A stretch of DNA of 64,000 bases from Xanthomonas arboricola pv. juglandis (GTDB taxonomy: Bacteria > Pseudomonadota > Gammaproteobacteria > Xanthomonadales > Xanthomonadaceae), in the NCBI RefSeq assembly GCF_001013475.1, contig NZ_JZEF01000003.1:898427-962426 (forward strand), in the 5' to 3' direction. This document shows, piece after piece, positions 8,776-17,741 of the stretch. Position numbers and translations under genes: made by a program. Position 1 is the stretch's first letter, and the number at the start of each line of letters is the position of its first letter. The notes below the pieces were generated by a model. It did no database searches, was not told the DNA's origin, and saw nothing but the letters and a program-made list of their open reading frames with translations.

Positions 8776-9444
8776 TCAGTTCAACGAAAAACTCACCGGC
8801 ACCAGGCCGTAGGCCTGCACGGCCTGGCCGTTCTGCATCGCCGGCTGGAAGCGCCAGTTGCGCAGCACCTGGCTACGTGCGGCCAGATCGAGTGCGCGAT
8901 GACCGCTGCTGGTCTGCACGCTCACCTCGGCCGGGCGCCCATCGGTGCCGACCAACACGCGCAGCAGCACCGTGCCTTGCTGCCCGGCACGCAGCGCTGC
9001 CGCCGGGTAACTCGGCGCCGGTGAGCTCAGATACTGCAGCTGGCCTGCCTCGATCGGACCGCTGGGCGCGGCAATCGCCGGCGCGCTGTCAGACGCCGCC
9101 TCCGAGACCGCAGGTAAGGCGAACGTTGCGTTGTCGACCACCGCGGGCTCACTGATCACCTGGGTCTGCACCTGCACCGGCACCGTGGTCGGCGATGTAT
9201 GCGTTGCCTTCGGCTTGAACTTCACCTCGATCGGAAACACCGGTGGCGGCGGCGTCTCGATGGTGATGGGCATGACCCAGCGTTCTTTCGGTGCGGGCTG
9301 CTGCGGAATTGCCCGGTACGAGAGCGGTATCAACAACAACCCGCCGGCGAGTAGATGCAAGGCCACCGCCGTGCTCATCGCCAGGACGCGCGACGTGTCG
9401 ATGCCAGTGGATCGGGAAGAAACCTGCGATTGCGTGCGAACCAT
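8776..9444 (-). CDS. energy transducer TonB family protein
   Basis: TonB proteins pass energy from the inner-membrane ExbB-ExbD motor to outer-membrane receptors. The 222-residue product has a single N-terminal membrane segment (about residues 20-42, LAMSTAVALHLLAGGLLLI), a proline-rich periplasmic linker starting PPPPVFPIEVKFKPKA, and a C-terminal TonB domain with YPAAALRAGQQGTVLLRVLV, DGRPAEVSVQTSSGH and LRNWRFQPA. ATG 9444 lies six bases after a perfect AGGAGG; ATG 9447 and TTG 9459 are less well placed. No exbB or exbD is next to it, so it is probably one of several TonB paralogues. Two TonB-dependent receptors lie elsewhere in the window, but nothing links them to it directly. Confidence 0.9.
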   Translation of the reverse strand: MVRTQSQVSSRSTGIDTSRVLAMSTAVALHLLAGGLLLIPLSYRAIPQQPAPKERWVMPITIETPPPPVFPIEVKFKPKATHTSPTTVPVQVQTQVISEPAVVDNATFALPAVSEAASDSAPAIAAPSGPIEAGQLQYLSSPAPSYPAAALRAGQQGTVLLRVLVGTDGRPAEVSVQTSSGHRALDLAARSQVLRNWRFQPAMQNGQAVQAYGLVPVSFSLN

Positions 9445-9683
9445 CATCCACCTCCTCAACGGAACTGCGGAAAGGACCAGCGCGAGCCGGACGCACTACA
9501 CCATCCGGTAGCGTAGGTTTACCGCGACCTCTGCGCGGGCACAAGCGATTTCGACGCGCTGGAGGTCGGCTGGTCGATTCGCCCCGGTCGCATCGATCCG
9601 CACACATTTGGCACGCCTGACTCGTGCCGGAAGCGGGGTAGGTGCCATCGCAAGGCGAGGCAACACAACTTTTGGCTTGCCCA

Positions 9684-9710
9684 ATAAAAAACTGCCCTCG
9701 AGGAGGGCAG
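9684..9710 (-). terminator. intrinsic terminator of the SIMPL-domain gene
   Basis: On the minus strand an 8-bp stem CTGCCCTC/GAGGGCAG with a 3-base loop is followed by TTTTTTATT. It begins 35 bases after the stop of the SIMPL-domain gene and reads in its direction. Confidence 0.85.
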
Positions 9711-9744
9711 TCTGGAAAGCAAACCGAATGCGGTTGCGGTCAGG

Positions 9745-10479
9745 TCAACGACCCAGCTCGAACGTCACATCCAGGTTGATCGACAAGGTGCTCTCGCCCG
9801 GGGCGACCTGGGTGTCCATCTCGGCCTTGGCCGAGCGCATCGAGGCGGCCATCATCATCGGGCGCACGCCGCCGCCGCTGCGGCCTTCGGAGATGCTGAC
9901 GATGCGGCGCACCTTCAGGCCCAGCGACTTGGCATAGGTGTCGGCGCGGGCCTGGGCCTTCTTCAGCGCGGCCACGCGGGCCTCGTCGTAGGCCGGTTCG
10001 GGCTGGTCGACCGAGAAGCTGGGGCCGTTGATGTCGTTGGCGCCCTGGGCGACCAGCGCGTCCAGCACCTTGCCCAGGCGCGAGATGTCGCGGACCTTGA
10101 GGCTGACCGTGTTGCTGGCCTGGTAGCCGTTGATCTTGGGCGCCTCGTTTTCCTTGTAGGTGTACTGCGGGCTGAGGTTGATGCCGGTGGTCTGCACGTC
10201 CTTGTCGGCGATGCCGGCGGCCTTGATCGCGGCCATGACCTTGCTCATCTGGTCGGCGTTCTGGCGCATGGCGGCGTTGCCGTCGGCGGCCTGGGTGACC
10301 ACGCCGGCCGACAGCGTGGCGATGTCCGGTATGCGCTTGGCGTCCGCTTCGGCCGACACGTTGAGCAGGGTGCCGTCGTTGGGAATGGTGTAGCTCGGAG
10401 CGGTCTGGGCGTGGGCGGTCATGGCGGTTCCGGCAGCGATGGACAGGGCCAGCAACAACGGTTTGAGGGTGGTACGCAT
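9745..10479 (-). CDS. SIMPL (DUF541) domain secreted protein
   Basis: A 244-residue exported protein. The N-terminus MRTTLKPLLLALSIAAGTAM ending AHA is a signal peptide, so the product is periplasmic or outer-membrane associated. The body is a SIMPL/DUF541 domain: LNVSAEADAKRIPDIATLSAGV, then KAAGIADKDVQTTGINLSPQY, GYQASNTVSLKVRD, KKAQARADTYAKSLGLKV and SINLDVTFELGR. Members such as YggE lower oxidative stress, but the biochemical activity is not settled. ATG 10479 has AAGGAG upstream. It is a single-gene unit ending in an intrinsic terminator and is divergent from maf. Confidence 0.88.
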   Translation of the reverse strand: MRTTLKPLLLALSIAAGTAMTAHAQTAPSYTIPNDGTLLNVSAEADAKRIPDIATLSAGVVTQAADGNAAMRQNADQMSKVMAAIKAAGIADKDVQTTGINLSPQYTYKENEAPKINGYQASNTVSLKVRDISRLGKVLDALVAQGANDINGPSFSVDQPEPAYDEARVAALKKAQARADTYAKSLGLKVRRIVSISEGRSGGGVRPMMMAASMRSAKAEMDTQVAPGESTLSINLDVTFELGR

Positions 10480-10601
10480 GAGATCTCCTTGTCTGTGGGG
10501 GAAGCGTGTTGCCGGTTCGATGAACATGTTGTGAGTCGAACGCGACCACTGCCGCCCGGATCGGCAAGCGGGCGGGGAGGAGCAACAGGTATGCTGGACG
10601 G

Positions 10602-11174
10602 ATGCTCTATCTCGCCTCCCGGTCGCCGCGCCGGCAAGAACTGCTGCAACGCTTGGATGTGCCTTTCCAGACCCTGCAACTGGACGTGCCCGAACTGCGC
10701 GCGCCCGACGAATCGCCTGCGCAATACGTGCAGCGCGTTGCGCTGGACAAGGCGCGTGCCGGCCTGGCGCAGGTGCAGGCCAGCGACCCCGAAGCGATCG
10801 TGCTCGGCTCCGATACCGAGGTGGTGCTGGGCGAGCGGGTATTCGGCAAGCCGGCCGATGCGGACGATGCGATCGCCATGCTGAGCCTGCTGTCCGGGCG
10901 TACCCACCAGGTACTCACGGCCGTGGTTCTAGTCTGCGCGCAACGCGCCCCGGTGCAGACGCTGGTGGTGTCGGAGGTGACCTTCGCGTCACTCGATGCT
11001 GCGCAGATCGCCGCGTACGTGGCGTCCGGCGAGCCGATGGGCAAGGCCGGCGCGTATGCAATCCAAGGCCGCGCCGAACGTTTTATCAGCCATCTGTCCG
11101 GCAGCTATTCCGGCGTGATGGGATTGCCGCTGTTTCACACCTCGCAGTTGCTCACAGCCCTCGGAGCGCATTGA
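10602..11174 (+). CDS. Maf family nucleoside triphosphate pyrophosphatase (YhdE type)
   Basis: Maf enzymes hydrolyse non-canonical or excess nucleotides to monophosphates; the YhdE branch acts on dTTP and UTP. The 190-residue product has [13 protein letters not shown] at the N-terminus (phosphate-binding SxRR), GSDTEVVL with the catalytic acidic residue, FGKP, and [20 protein letters not shown] with [10 protein letters not shown], which fits the YhdE rather than the YceF type. The ribosome-binding site is weak (GGACGG). The stop overlaps the rng start (TGATG), matching the maf-rng pair in Escherichia coli, which supports both assignments. The dTTP/UTP specificity is inferred. Confidence 0.92.
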   Translation: MLYLASRSPRRQELLQRLDVPFQTLQLDVPELRAPDESPAQYVQRVALDKARAGLAQVQASDPEAIVLGSDTEVVLGERVFGKPADADDAIAMLSLLSGRTHQVLTAVVLVCAQRAPVQTLVVSEVTFASLDAAQIAAYVASGEPMGKAGAYAIQGRAERFISHLSGSYSGVMGLPLFHTSQLLTALGAH

Positions 11175-12673
11175 TGTCGGAAGAGATCTTGGTCAACGTC
11201 ACCCCGCGCGAAACCCGCGTCGCGGTGATCGAGAACGGCATGCTGCAGGAGCTGCATATCGAGCGCGGCTGGCGCCGGGGCGTGGTCGGCAATATCTACA
11301 AGGGCAAGGTGCAACGGGTGATGCCGGGCATGCAGGCGGCATTTGTCGAGCTGGGCCTGGAGCGCGCCGCGTTCCTGCACGCCAACGACGTGGTGCGCCC
11401 GGCGCCGGCGCCGGCCAGCGTGGTCGATACCGAAGAGACCCCGATCCCGCCGCCGCCGGCGGCCGCGGTGCCGATCGTGGAACTGCTGCGCGACGGGCAG
11501 GAGATCGTGGTGCAGGTGGTCAAGGACCCGATCGGCACCAAGGGCGCGCGGCTGACCACGCAGATCAGCATTCCTTCGCGCTACCTGGTGCTGCTGCCGC
11601 AATCCAAGATCGTCGGGGTGTCGGCGCGGATCGAGGACGAGGCCGAGCGGCTGCGCCTGAAGACCATCGTCAGCGAGGTCTCGGCCCAGCACGGCGGCTT
11701 CGGCTACATCATCCGCACCAACGCCGAAGGCCAGCCGGCCGAGGCGCTGGCCGAGGACATCGCCTACCTGTCGCGGGTCTGGAACGTGGTCGAGCGGCGC
11801 GGCCGCGAGGCGCCGCCGTGCAGCATCATCTACGAAGACCTGAGCCTGCCGTTGCGTGCGGTGCGCGATCTGATCCGCCGTGACGTGGAGAAGGTCAAGG
11901 TCGATTCCAACGAGACCTTCGTGCAGTTGCAGGCCTTCGTGGCCAAGTACATGCCGGTGCTGGCCGAGCGGCTGGAGCTGTATACCGGCGACCGGCCGAT
12001 CTTCGACCTGTACGGGGTCGAGGACGAGATCGGGCGCGCGTTGAACAAGCAGGTGCCGCTCAAGTCCGGCGGCTACCTGGTGATCGACCAGACCGAGGCG
12101 ATGACCACCATCGACGTCAACACCGGTTCGTTCGTCGGCCAGCGCAATCTCGAGGAGACCGTGTTCCGCACCAACCTGGAGGCCGCGCAGGCAGTGGCGC
12201 GGCAGCTGCGGCTGCGCAATCTGGGCGGCATCATCATCATCGACTTCATCGACATGGACGATGCCGAGCACCGCCGCCAGGTGCTGCGCACGCTGGAGAA
12301 AGCGCTGGCGCGCGATCATGCCAAGACCACCGTGTACGAATTCTCGCCGCTGGGCCTGGTCGAGATGACCCGCAAGCGCACCGTCGAAAGCCTGGAGCGG
12401 CAGCTGTCGGAAACCTGCGGCCAGTGCAGCGGGCGCGGCACCATCAAGACCGCCGAGACGGTGACCTACGAGATCTTCCGCGAGATCACCCGCGCGGTGC
12501 GCCAGTTCGATGCGGCGCGGCTGCTGGTGATCGCCTCGTCGAAGGTGGTCGCCCGCATCACCGACGAAGAATCGGCCGCGGTGGCCGAGCTCGAGGAATT
12601 CCTCGGCAAGAGCATCCGCTTCCAGTCCGACGACCAGTATCTGCAGGAGCAGTTCGATGTGGTGCTGCTGTGA
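11174..12673 (+). CDS. rng: ribonuclease G
   Basis: RNase G is a single-strand endoribonuclease that matures the 5' end of 16S rRNA and helps decay some mRNAs. The 499-residue product has the S1 RNA-binding domain near residues 35-125 (GNIYKGKVQRVMPGMQAAFVELG), the RNase H-like and 5'-sensor regions, the DNase I-like catalytic region with TTIDVNTGSFVG and IIIIDFIDMDD (catalytic Asp pair), and the zinc-link CGQCSGRG. The short length and lack of a long Arg/Pro-rich tail separate it from RNase E. ATG 11174 overlaps the maf stop. A short linker between residues about 75 and 100 is Pro/Ala-rich (APAPASVVDTEE, PIPPPPAAA), an insertion in the S1 domain loop. Confidence 0.96.
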   Translation: MSEEILVNVTPRETRVAVIENGMLQELHIERGWRRGVVGNIYKGKVQRVMPGMQAAFVELGLERAAFLHANDVVRPAPAPASVVDTEETPIPPPPAAAVPIVELLRDGQEIVVQVVKDPIGTKGARLTTQISIPSRYLVLLPQSKIVGVSARIEDEAERLRLKTIVSEVSAQHGGFGYIIRTNAEGQPAEALAEDIAYLSRVWNVVERRGREAPPCSIIYEDLSLPLRAVRDLIRRDVEKVKVDSNETFVQLQAFVAKYMPVLAERLELYTGDRPIFDLYGVEDEIGRALNKQVPLKSGGYLVIDQTEAMTTIDVNTGSFVGQRNLEETVFRTNLEAAQAVARQLRLRNLGGIIIIDFIDMDDAEHRRQVLRTLEKALARDHAKTTVYEFSPLGLVEMTRKRTVESLERQLSETCGQCSGRGTIKTAETVTYEIFREITRAVRQFDAARLLVIASSKVVARITDEESAAVAELEEFLGKSIRFQSDDQYLQEQFDVVLL

Positions 12674-12677
12674 GTCC

Positions 12678-12834
12678 GGGATTGGAGAGTCGGGAATCGG
12701 GAATCGGGGTGGAGCGAAAGGCGCTCTGCGGGGTGCCGGTGACCTCTTTAGAATGGCGGCGCGCGCGGATGGATGATCGTGTGCGCGGCGCGGTTTGTGC
12801 TCCTGCGATTCCCTATTCCCTATTCACCATTCCC
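12678..12834. repeat. inverted pair of 28-bp four-unit 7-mer elements between rng and yhdP
   Basis: Plus-oriented copy at 12678-12705 (GGGATTG GAGAGTC GGGAATC GGGAATC) and minus-oriented copy at 12807-12834 (GATTCCC TATTCCC TATTCAC CATTCCC). Each is exactly four 7-base units and together they could form a long-range stem with a loop of about 100 bases. The right copy ends nine bases before the yhdP start codon, so folding could affect its translation. No protein-coding gene is seen between rng and yhdP. Confidence 0.7.
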
Positions 12835-12842
12835 CGCCGTTA

Positions 12843-15800
12843 ATGCCCACCCCGCTGCGCCGCCGTCTCCGTCTGTTTCGCCGCTATGCGATCACTGCCA
12901 CTGCGCTTGCGCTGGTGGCGATCGCGTTGCTGGTGGGTGCGGCCAGCCAGGCGTTGCCGTTGGCCGAGCAGCGGCCGCAGCAGATCGCCGCATGGCTGAG
13001 CGAGCGCGCCGGCCAGCCGATCGCGTTCGATCGCCTGCAGACCGAATGGACCCGGCGCGGCCCGTTGCTGCGGCTGGATGGCTTGCGGATCGGCCCGCAT
13101 GGCGAGGTGCGTGTGGGCCAGGCCGAAATCCTGCTGGCGATGTACGCCGGCCTGTTGCCCGGCCACTCGCTGACCGAGGTGCGTCTGCGTGGCCTGGCGC
13201 TGACGCTGCAACGTAGCGACGATGGCGTGTGGTCGGTGCAGGGCCTGCCGGCCGGGCGGCGTTCGGACCCGTTGGAAGCGTTGCGCCGGCTCGGCGAGAT
13301 CAAGGTGGCCGAGGCGCGCCTGCGCGTGGCCGCGCCGTCGATCGGCGTGGATACCACGCTGCCGCGCATCGACCTGCGCCTGCGCGTCAACGGCTCGACC
13401 GTGAAGGTCGGCAGCCGCGCCTGGATCGACCTGCAGCGCGCACCGTTGACCACGGTGATCGCGTTCGATCGCGACAGCGGCGACGGCAGCGCCTATGCGC
13501 AAGCCGACCCGGCCGATCTGGCCGCCTGGGCGGCGTTGCTGCAGTTCGGCGGCATGCGCGTGGATGGCGGCACCGGACGCCTGCAGGCCTGGGCGCAGCT
13601 GCGCGCGCGCCGGATCACCGCGGTCACCGTGGATGCCGATCTGCGGCAGCTGCGATTGTCCGGCGCGGCATTGCCCGAGCAGACCGCACGCCGCACGCTG
13701 GCGTGGGAGCGGCTGCAGGCGCGCGCGCGCTGGCAGACCATCGACGGCGGCTGGCGCATGGATGCGCCGCTGCTGCGCTTGGGCCAGGCGGCCAGGCTGC
13801 AGCGGCTGGACGGGCTGAGCATTGCCGGCGGGCGCCGTTATGCGGTGGTGGGCAAACACCTCGATGTCTCGGGCCTGATCGCGGCGGCCGCCTTGAGCGA
13901 GCAGCTGTCGCCTGGCCTGCGGCGCTGGCTGAGCCTGTCCCGTCCGCAGTTGCGCCTGGCCGATCTGCAGATCGCCGGCGAGCAGGGCGGAGCGGTGCGC
14001 GCGCAGGGCCGGATCGAGGAACTGGGCTTTCTGCCGGTGGGCAATGCGCCGGGCATCAGCGGCCTGCGCGGCCGGATCGATGGCGATGCGCAGGCAATCC
14101 AGCTCGACCCCGCAGCGGATGCCACGCTGCGCTTCGACTGGCCAACCGGATTCGGAGTTATGCACGAGCTGCAGCTGGCCGGCAGCATCGTGGGCTGGCG
14201 CGACGGTGCCGGCTGGCAGGTCGCCACGCCGGCGTTGCGCGTGCAGGCCAGGGACTATGGTGCCAGCGTGCGCGGCGGGCTGTGGTTCCAGAACGATGGC
14301 AGCCGCCCGCGCATCCAGCTGGCCACGCAACTGGACGATGTCGCCTTGCCGGTGGCGCGCAAGTTCTGGATCCGCTCCAAGATGAGCAAGGCGGCCATCG
14401 ACTGGCTAGACACGGCAGTTGCCGGTGGCGTGATCACCGGCGGCACCGGCCTGGTCAGCGGCGATCTGGACGACTGGCCGTTCGACAACAACGACGGCCG
14501 GTTCGAGGCCTTTGGCCAGATCCGCGACGGCGTGATCCCGTTCAATCCGGACTGGCCGGCGATGGAGCAGGTGCAGGCCGATCTGCGCTTCATCGGTAAC
14601 GGATTTTTCCTGCAGGGCAAGGGCGAGCTGGCCGGTGCGCCGATCGCGTCGCTGGAGGCGGGCATTTCCAGCTTCGCCACCTCCGAGCTCTACGTGCGCG
14701 CCTCCACCCGGGCTGACGCCGCGCAGCTGCTGGGCATGCTGCGCAAGAGCCCGCTGGAGCAGCGCTACGGGGATACTTTGCGCAACCTTACGGTGTCCGG
14801 CCCGGCAGCGGTGAGCTTCGACCTGCTGCGGCCCCTGCGCACCGGCGGTGTGGGCGGTCATCTGCAGGGCACGGTCGCGCTGCAGGGCGCCAGGCTGGGC
14901 GATGCGCGCTGGAACCTGGCCTTCGACCAGGTCAGCGGGCAGGCCGAGTACCGCGACAGCGGCTTTGCCGCCGAGCGCCTGAGCGTGCAGCACCAGGGCC
15001 GCAGCGGCGAGTTGTCGTTGCGTGCCGGCGGCTTCGTGCAGGACCCCAAGCAGGCCTTCGAGGCGCGCTTTGGCGCCACCCTGGATGCGAAAGAGCTGTT
15101 CGACCGCGCGCCGCAGATGGAATGGTTGCGCCCCTACGTGCATGGCAGCGCACCATGGCAGGTGGGCGTGGACGTGCCGCTGACCTTGCCGGGGCAGGCC
15201 GACGCGCAGGCGTTGCTGACGCTGCGCTCGCAGCTGGTCGGCACCACCCTGGATTTGCCCGCACCCTTGGACAAGGCGGCCACGCAGCCTTTGGACACGC
15301 AGGTCAGGGTGGCCTTGCCGGTGGGCGATGGCGACATCGACGTGGCCTTCGGCAAGCTGGTTGCGCTCAAGGCCAGCAGCCAGGGCAACCAGACCGGCGT
15401 GCGCGTGGTCATGGGCACCGACACGGTCACCGAGCGGCCGCCCGCCAACGGCCTGGTGGTCACCGGCCGCACTGCCTCGCTGGATGCGATCGACTGGATC
15501 AGCCTGGCGCGCGGCAGCAGCGAGCCGGACATGCCGCCACTGCCGGGCCAGCCGGCAGCACCGAAACAGGACGCCGTGCCGCTGCAGCAGGTGGATGTGC
15601 AGGCCGACCGATTGCTGATGATCGGCGGCGTGTTCCCGCAGACGCGCCTGCGCCTGCGGCCGACCCGCGACGCGGTGGCGGTGACCCTGGACGGCCCATC
15701 GCTGGCCGGCCAGCTCAGCGTGCCCAATGCCGATGGCGCCGCCGTGCAGGGCAAGCTGAGCACGGTGCACTGGCAGCCGGTGGCCGCACCGGCCGAGCCG

Positions 15801-16769
15801 GCCGCGCCCGAGCCGGGCGATCCGCTGGCCGGTGCCTTGCCGGAACCGGCGCGCCGCGCGGTGGCCGAGTTCGACCCGGTCTCGATCCCGCCGCTGTCGC
15901 TGGACATCGACGACCTGCAGGTCGGCAAGATGACCCTGGGCGCGGCCACCCTGCGCAGCAGCCGGCTGACCGACGGCATGCAGGTGGACCAGCTGCAACT
16001 GCGCACCAACGACCAGAACATCGGCCTGACCGGCGCCTGGCGCGGCAAGGGCGACTCCGCCAGCACCCGGCTGTCGGCACGGGTGGACAGCCGCAATCTC
16101 GGCAACCTGCTGCAGAACCTCACCCTGGGCGGCCAGCTGCGCGGCGGCGAAGGCCAACTGGAACTCAATGCCGGCTGGCAGGGCTCGCCGACCGGGTTTG
16201 CGCTCGGTTCGCTGGATGGCGATCTCAAGATCGACGTGCGCAACGGCCAACTGCTGGAAGTGGATCCCGGTGCCGGTCGCGTGCTCGGCCTGCTCAGCGT
16301 GGCGCAGTTGCCGCGCCGGCTGATGTTCGACTTCCGCGATTTCTTCTCCAAGGGGCTGGCCTTCAATAAGCTGAACGGCCAGGTGCGCTTCGGCGAGGGC
16401 TTCGCACGCACCGATGCGATCCGCATCGAAGGCCCGGCCGCCGACATCGCCATCCGGGGGCAGACCGACCTGCGTGCGCAGACCTTCGACCAGACCGTGG
16501 ACGTGAATCCCAAGGCCGGCAATCTGCTCACCGTGGTTGGCGCCGTGGCCGGCGGCCCGGTCGGGGCGGCGGTGGGCGCGGCCGCCAATGCGGTGCTCGG
16601 CAAACCGCTGGGGGCGATCGGCGCCAAGACCTATCACGTCACCGGGCCGTGGAAGGATCCGCAGGTGGACGTGGTGGAACGCGAAGTGCGCGAGCGGGCG
16701 CCCGGCAAGCCGCCTGCAGAAGGCGCGCCCACGGCAACGCCAGGCATGCCAGGTCGGTCGCCACGCTGA
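12843..16769 (+). CDS. yhdP: YhdP family AsmA-like phospholipid transporter candidate
   Basis: YhdP, TamB and YdbH are very long proteins thought to bridge the periplasm and carry phospholipids to the outer membrane. This 1,308-residue product has one N-terminal membrane anchor (residues about 16-38, ITATALALVAIALLVGAAS), a long repeat of beta-rich AsmA-like segments (the DUF3971 region near residues 300-700 with LSEQLSPGLRRWL), and a C-terminal AsmA-like part (GGEGQLELNAGWQG, LDGDLKIDVRNGQL, VNPKAGNLLTVVGAVAGG). Length and domain order match the family. ATG 12843 gives MPTPLRRRLR before the anchor. Position after rng is the same as in E. coli, supporting the name. A Pro/Ala-rich linker lies near residue 985. 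The role is from family knowledge. Confidence 0.9.
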   Translation: MPTPLRRRLRLFRRYAITATALALVAIALLVGAASQALPLAEQRPQQIAAWLSERAGQPIAFDRLQTEWTRRGPLLRLDGLRIGPHGEVRVGQAEILLAMYAGLLPGHSLTEVRLRGLALTLQRSDDGVWSVQGLPAGRRSDPLEALRRLGEIKVAEARLRVAAPSIGVDTTLPRIDLRLRVNGSTVKVGSRAWIDLQRAPLTTVIAFDRDSGDGSAYAQADPADLAAWAALLQFGGMRVDGGTGRLQAWAQLRARRITAVTVDADLRQLRLSGAALPEQTARRTLAWERLQARARWQTIDGGWRMDAPLLRLGQAARLQRLDGLSIAGGRRYAVVGKHLDVSGLIAAAALSEQLSPGLRRWLSLSRPQLRLADLQIAGEQGGAVRAQGRIEELGFLPVGNAPGISGLRGRIDGDAQAIQLDPAADATLRFDWPTGFGVMHELQLAGSIVGWRDGAGWQVATPALRVQARDYGASVRGGLWFQNDGSRPRIQLATQLDDVALPVARKFWIRSKMSKAAIDWLDTAVAGGVITGGTGLVSGDLDDWPFDNNDGRFEAFGQIRDGVIPFNPDWPAMEQVQADLRFIGNGFFLQGKGELAGAPIASLEAGISSFATSELYVRASTRADAAQLLGMLRKSPLEQRYGDTLRNLTVSGPAAVSFDLLRPLRTGGVGGHLQGTVALQGARLGDARWNLAFDQVSGQAEYRDSGFAAERLSVQHQGRSGELSLRAGGFVQDPKQAFEARFGATLDAKELFDRAPQMEWLRPYVHGSAPWQVGVDVPLTLPGQADAQALLTLRSQLVGTTLDLPAPLDKAATQPLDTQVRVALPVGDGDIDVAFGKLVALKASSQGNQTGVRVVMGTDTVTERPPANGLVVTGRTASLDAIDWISLARGSSEPDMPPLPGQPAAPKQDAVPLQQVDVQADRLLMIGGVFPQTRLRLRPTRDAVAVTLDGPSLAGQLSVPNADGAAVQGKLSTVHWQPVAAPAEPAAPEPGDPLAGALPEPARRAVAEFDPVSIPPLSLDIDDLQVGKMTLGAATLRSSRLTDGMQVDQLQLRTNDQNIGLTGAWRGKGDSASTRLSARVDSRNLGNLLQNLTLGGQLRGGEGQLELNAGWQGSPTGFALGSLDGDLKIDVRNGQLLEVDPGAGRVLGLLSVAQLPRRLMFDFRDFFSKGLAFNKLNGQVRFGEGFARTDAIRIEGPAADIAIRGQTDLRAQTFDQTVDVNPKAGNLLTVVGAVAGGPVGAAVGAAANAVLGKPLGAIGAKTYHVTGPWKDPQVDVVEREVRERAPGKPPAEGAPTATPGMPGRSPR

Positions 16770-16892
16770 CGCGCCCGGTTGCGGGCGCGCTGGGGTGTGC
16801 TGGTGCTGAGTCGTCTCGGGCGCTCAGGCCTTGCGGCAAGTCGACCGAACGCGGCAAGCGCGTCAGCGGGCACGTCCCGTGCACCGATGCAC

Positions 16893-17642
16893 TCAGTCGA
16901 GCGGGCTGTCGCCCTCGCAATCGGCGCGCACGAACATCGGCAGACGCAGGCGCGAACGGTGGCCCTGCACCGGCGCCTGATCGGCACCGGCGACGCCACG
17001 GAAATAGCCGCGCTGCCATTTCTCGCGCGCGGCGGCCGACTGCGCATCCGGCAGTTCCTGCAGGAACTGCGTGCGGCTGCCGGTCCAGTCGGCATGCTGT
17101 TGCGCCAGTTGCGGCGCCTCGGACAAGGGCTTCCACTGCGGCTGCACCTGTTCGATCAGTTGGCGCGGCAGCGGGAACAGATGGCAGAACGGCTCGCCGG
17201 CCTCGAAGCGCACCTTCCCGGGCCGGGTGAACTTCCAGTTCATGGTGAAGGTGTACGGGCTCCAGTCGGTTTCGACCACGCCGCTCAGCGCGCCGATACC
17301 GTCCTTCGGCCGGTTCAATGGCCCGGTGACGAACAGATCCATGCCGGCATCGGTGCGAAACAGGCAGGGCACGTGGAAGGTCAGCACGCCGTAGCCGAAG
17401 TGGCTGATTGCCGGTGACGCGGCGCCGGCATCGATCCGGATCGCATCCAGGCTGTCGCGCCCGTCCCAGATGGCCTCGAAACCGGCCTGGCACAGCAGCT
17501 CCCAGCCATGCGCATTGGCGATCGCCAGCGGCAGGCAGCGGTAGGCATAGCGCTGGTCGGTGGCGTCCATCCAGTCGCGCTCGTGCGGGGCGGGGCGGAT
17601 GTCCAGCGTATGGCCATCCAGGACGTGGGCGGTGAGCTTCAT
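16893..17642 (-). CDS. conserved protein, DUF6065-like
   Basis: A 249-residue soluble protein with no signal peptide or membrane segment. I recognise it only loosely as a DUF6065-type protein: it starts [10 protein letters not shown], has [90 protein letters not shown]. Such proteins are found near sugar or cofactor-linked genes but no reaction is established. The start ATG 17642 is 99 bases from the divergent tldD start, so the two probably have back-to-back promoters. It is convergent with yhdP. Function is unknown. Confidence 0.7.
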   Translation of the reverse strand: MKLTAHVLDGHTLDIRPAPHERDWMDATDQRYAYRCLPLAIANAHGWELLCQAGFEAIWDGRDSLDAIRIDAGAASPAISHFGYGVLTFHVPCLFRTDAGMDLFVTGPLNRPKDGIGALSGVVETDWSPYTFTMNWKFTRPGKVRFEAGEPFCHLFPLPRQLIEQVQPQWKPLSEAPQLAQQHADWTGSRTQFLQELPDAQSAAAREKWQRGYFRGVAGADQAPVQGHRSRLRLPMFVRADCEGDSPLD

Positions 17643-17741
17643 GCGCGGGCGTCGGCGTGGCGATGGGCCCGCGATGATAGCCGTGCCGCATGTTCAGCCG
17701 AACGACTTGTCTCCCCGGCGCGCGGGCCCCATCCTGACTGC

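Noticed and set aside
9684..9710. Terminator as a plus-strand terminator
   Set aside because: The T-run is on the minus strand only, so it serves the SIMPL-domain gene.
14406..16637. Long antisense frame of about 740 codons opposite yhdP
   Set aside because: It is the complement of a GC-rich gene. No start signal or domain; a typical shadow of high-GC coding DNA.
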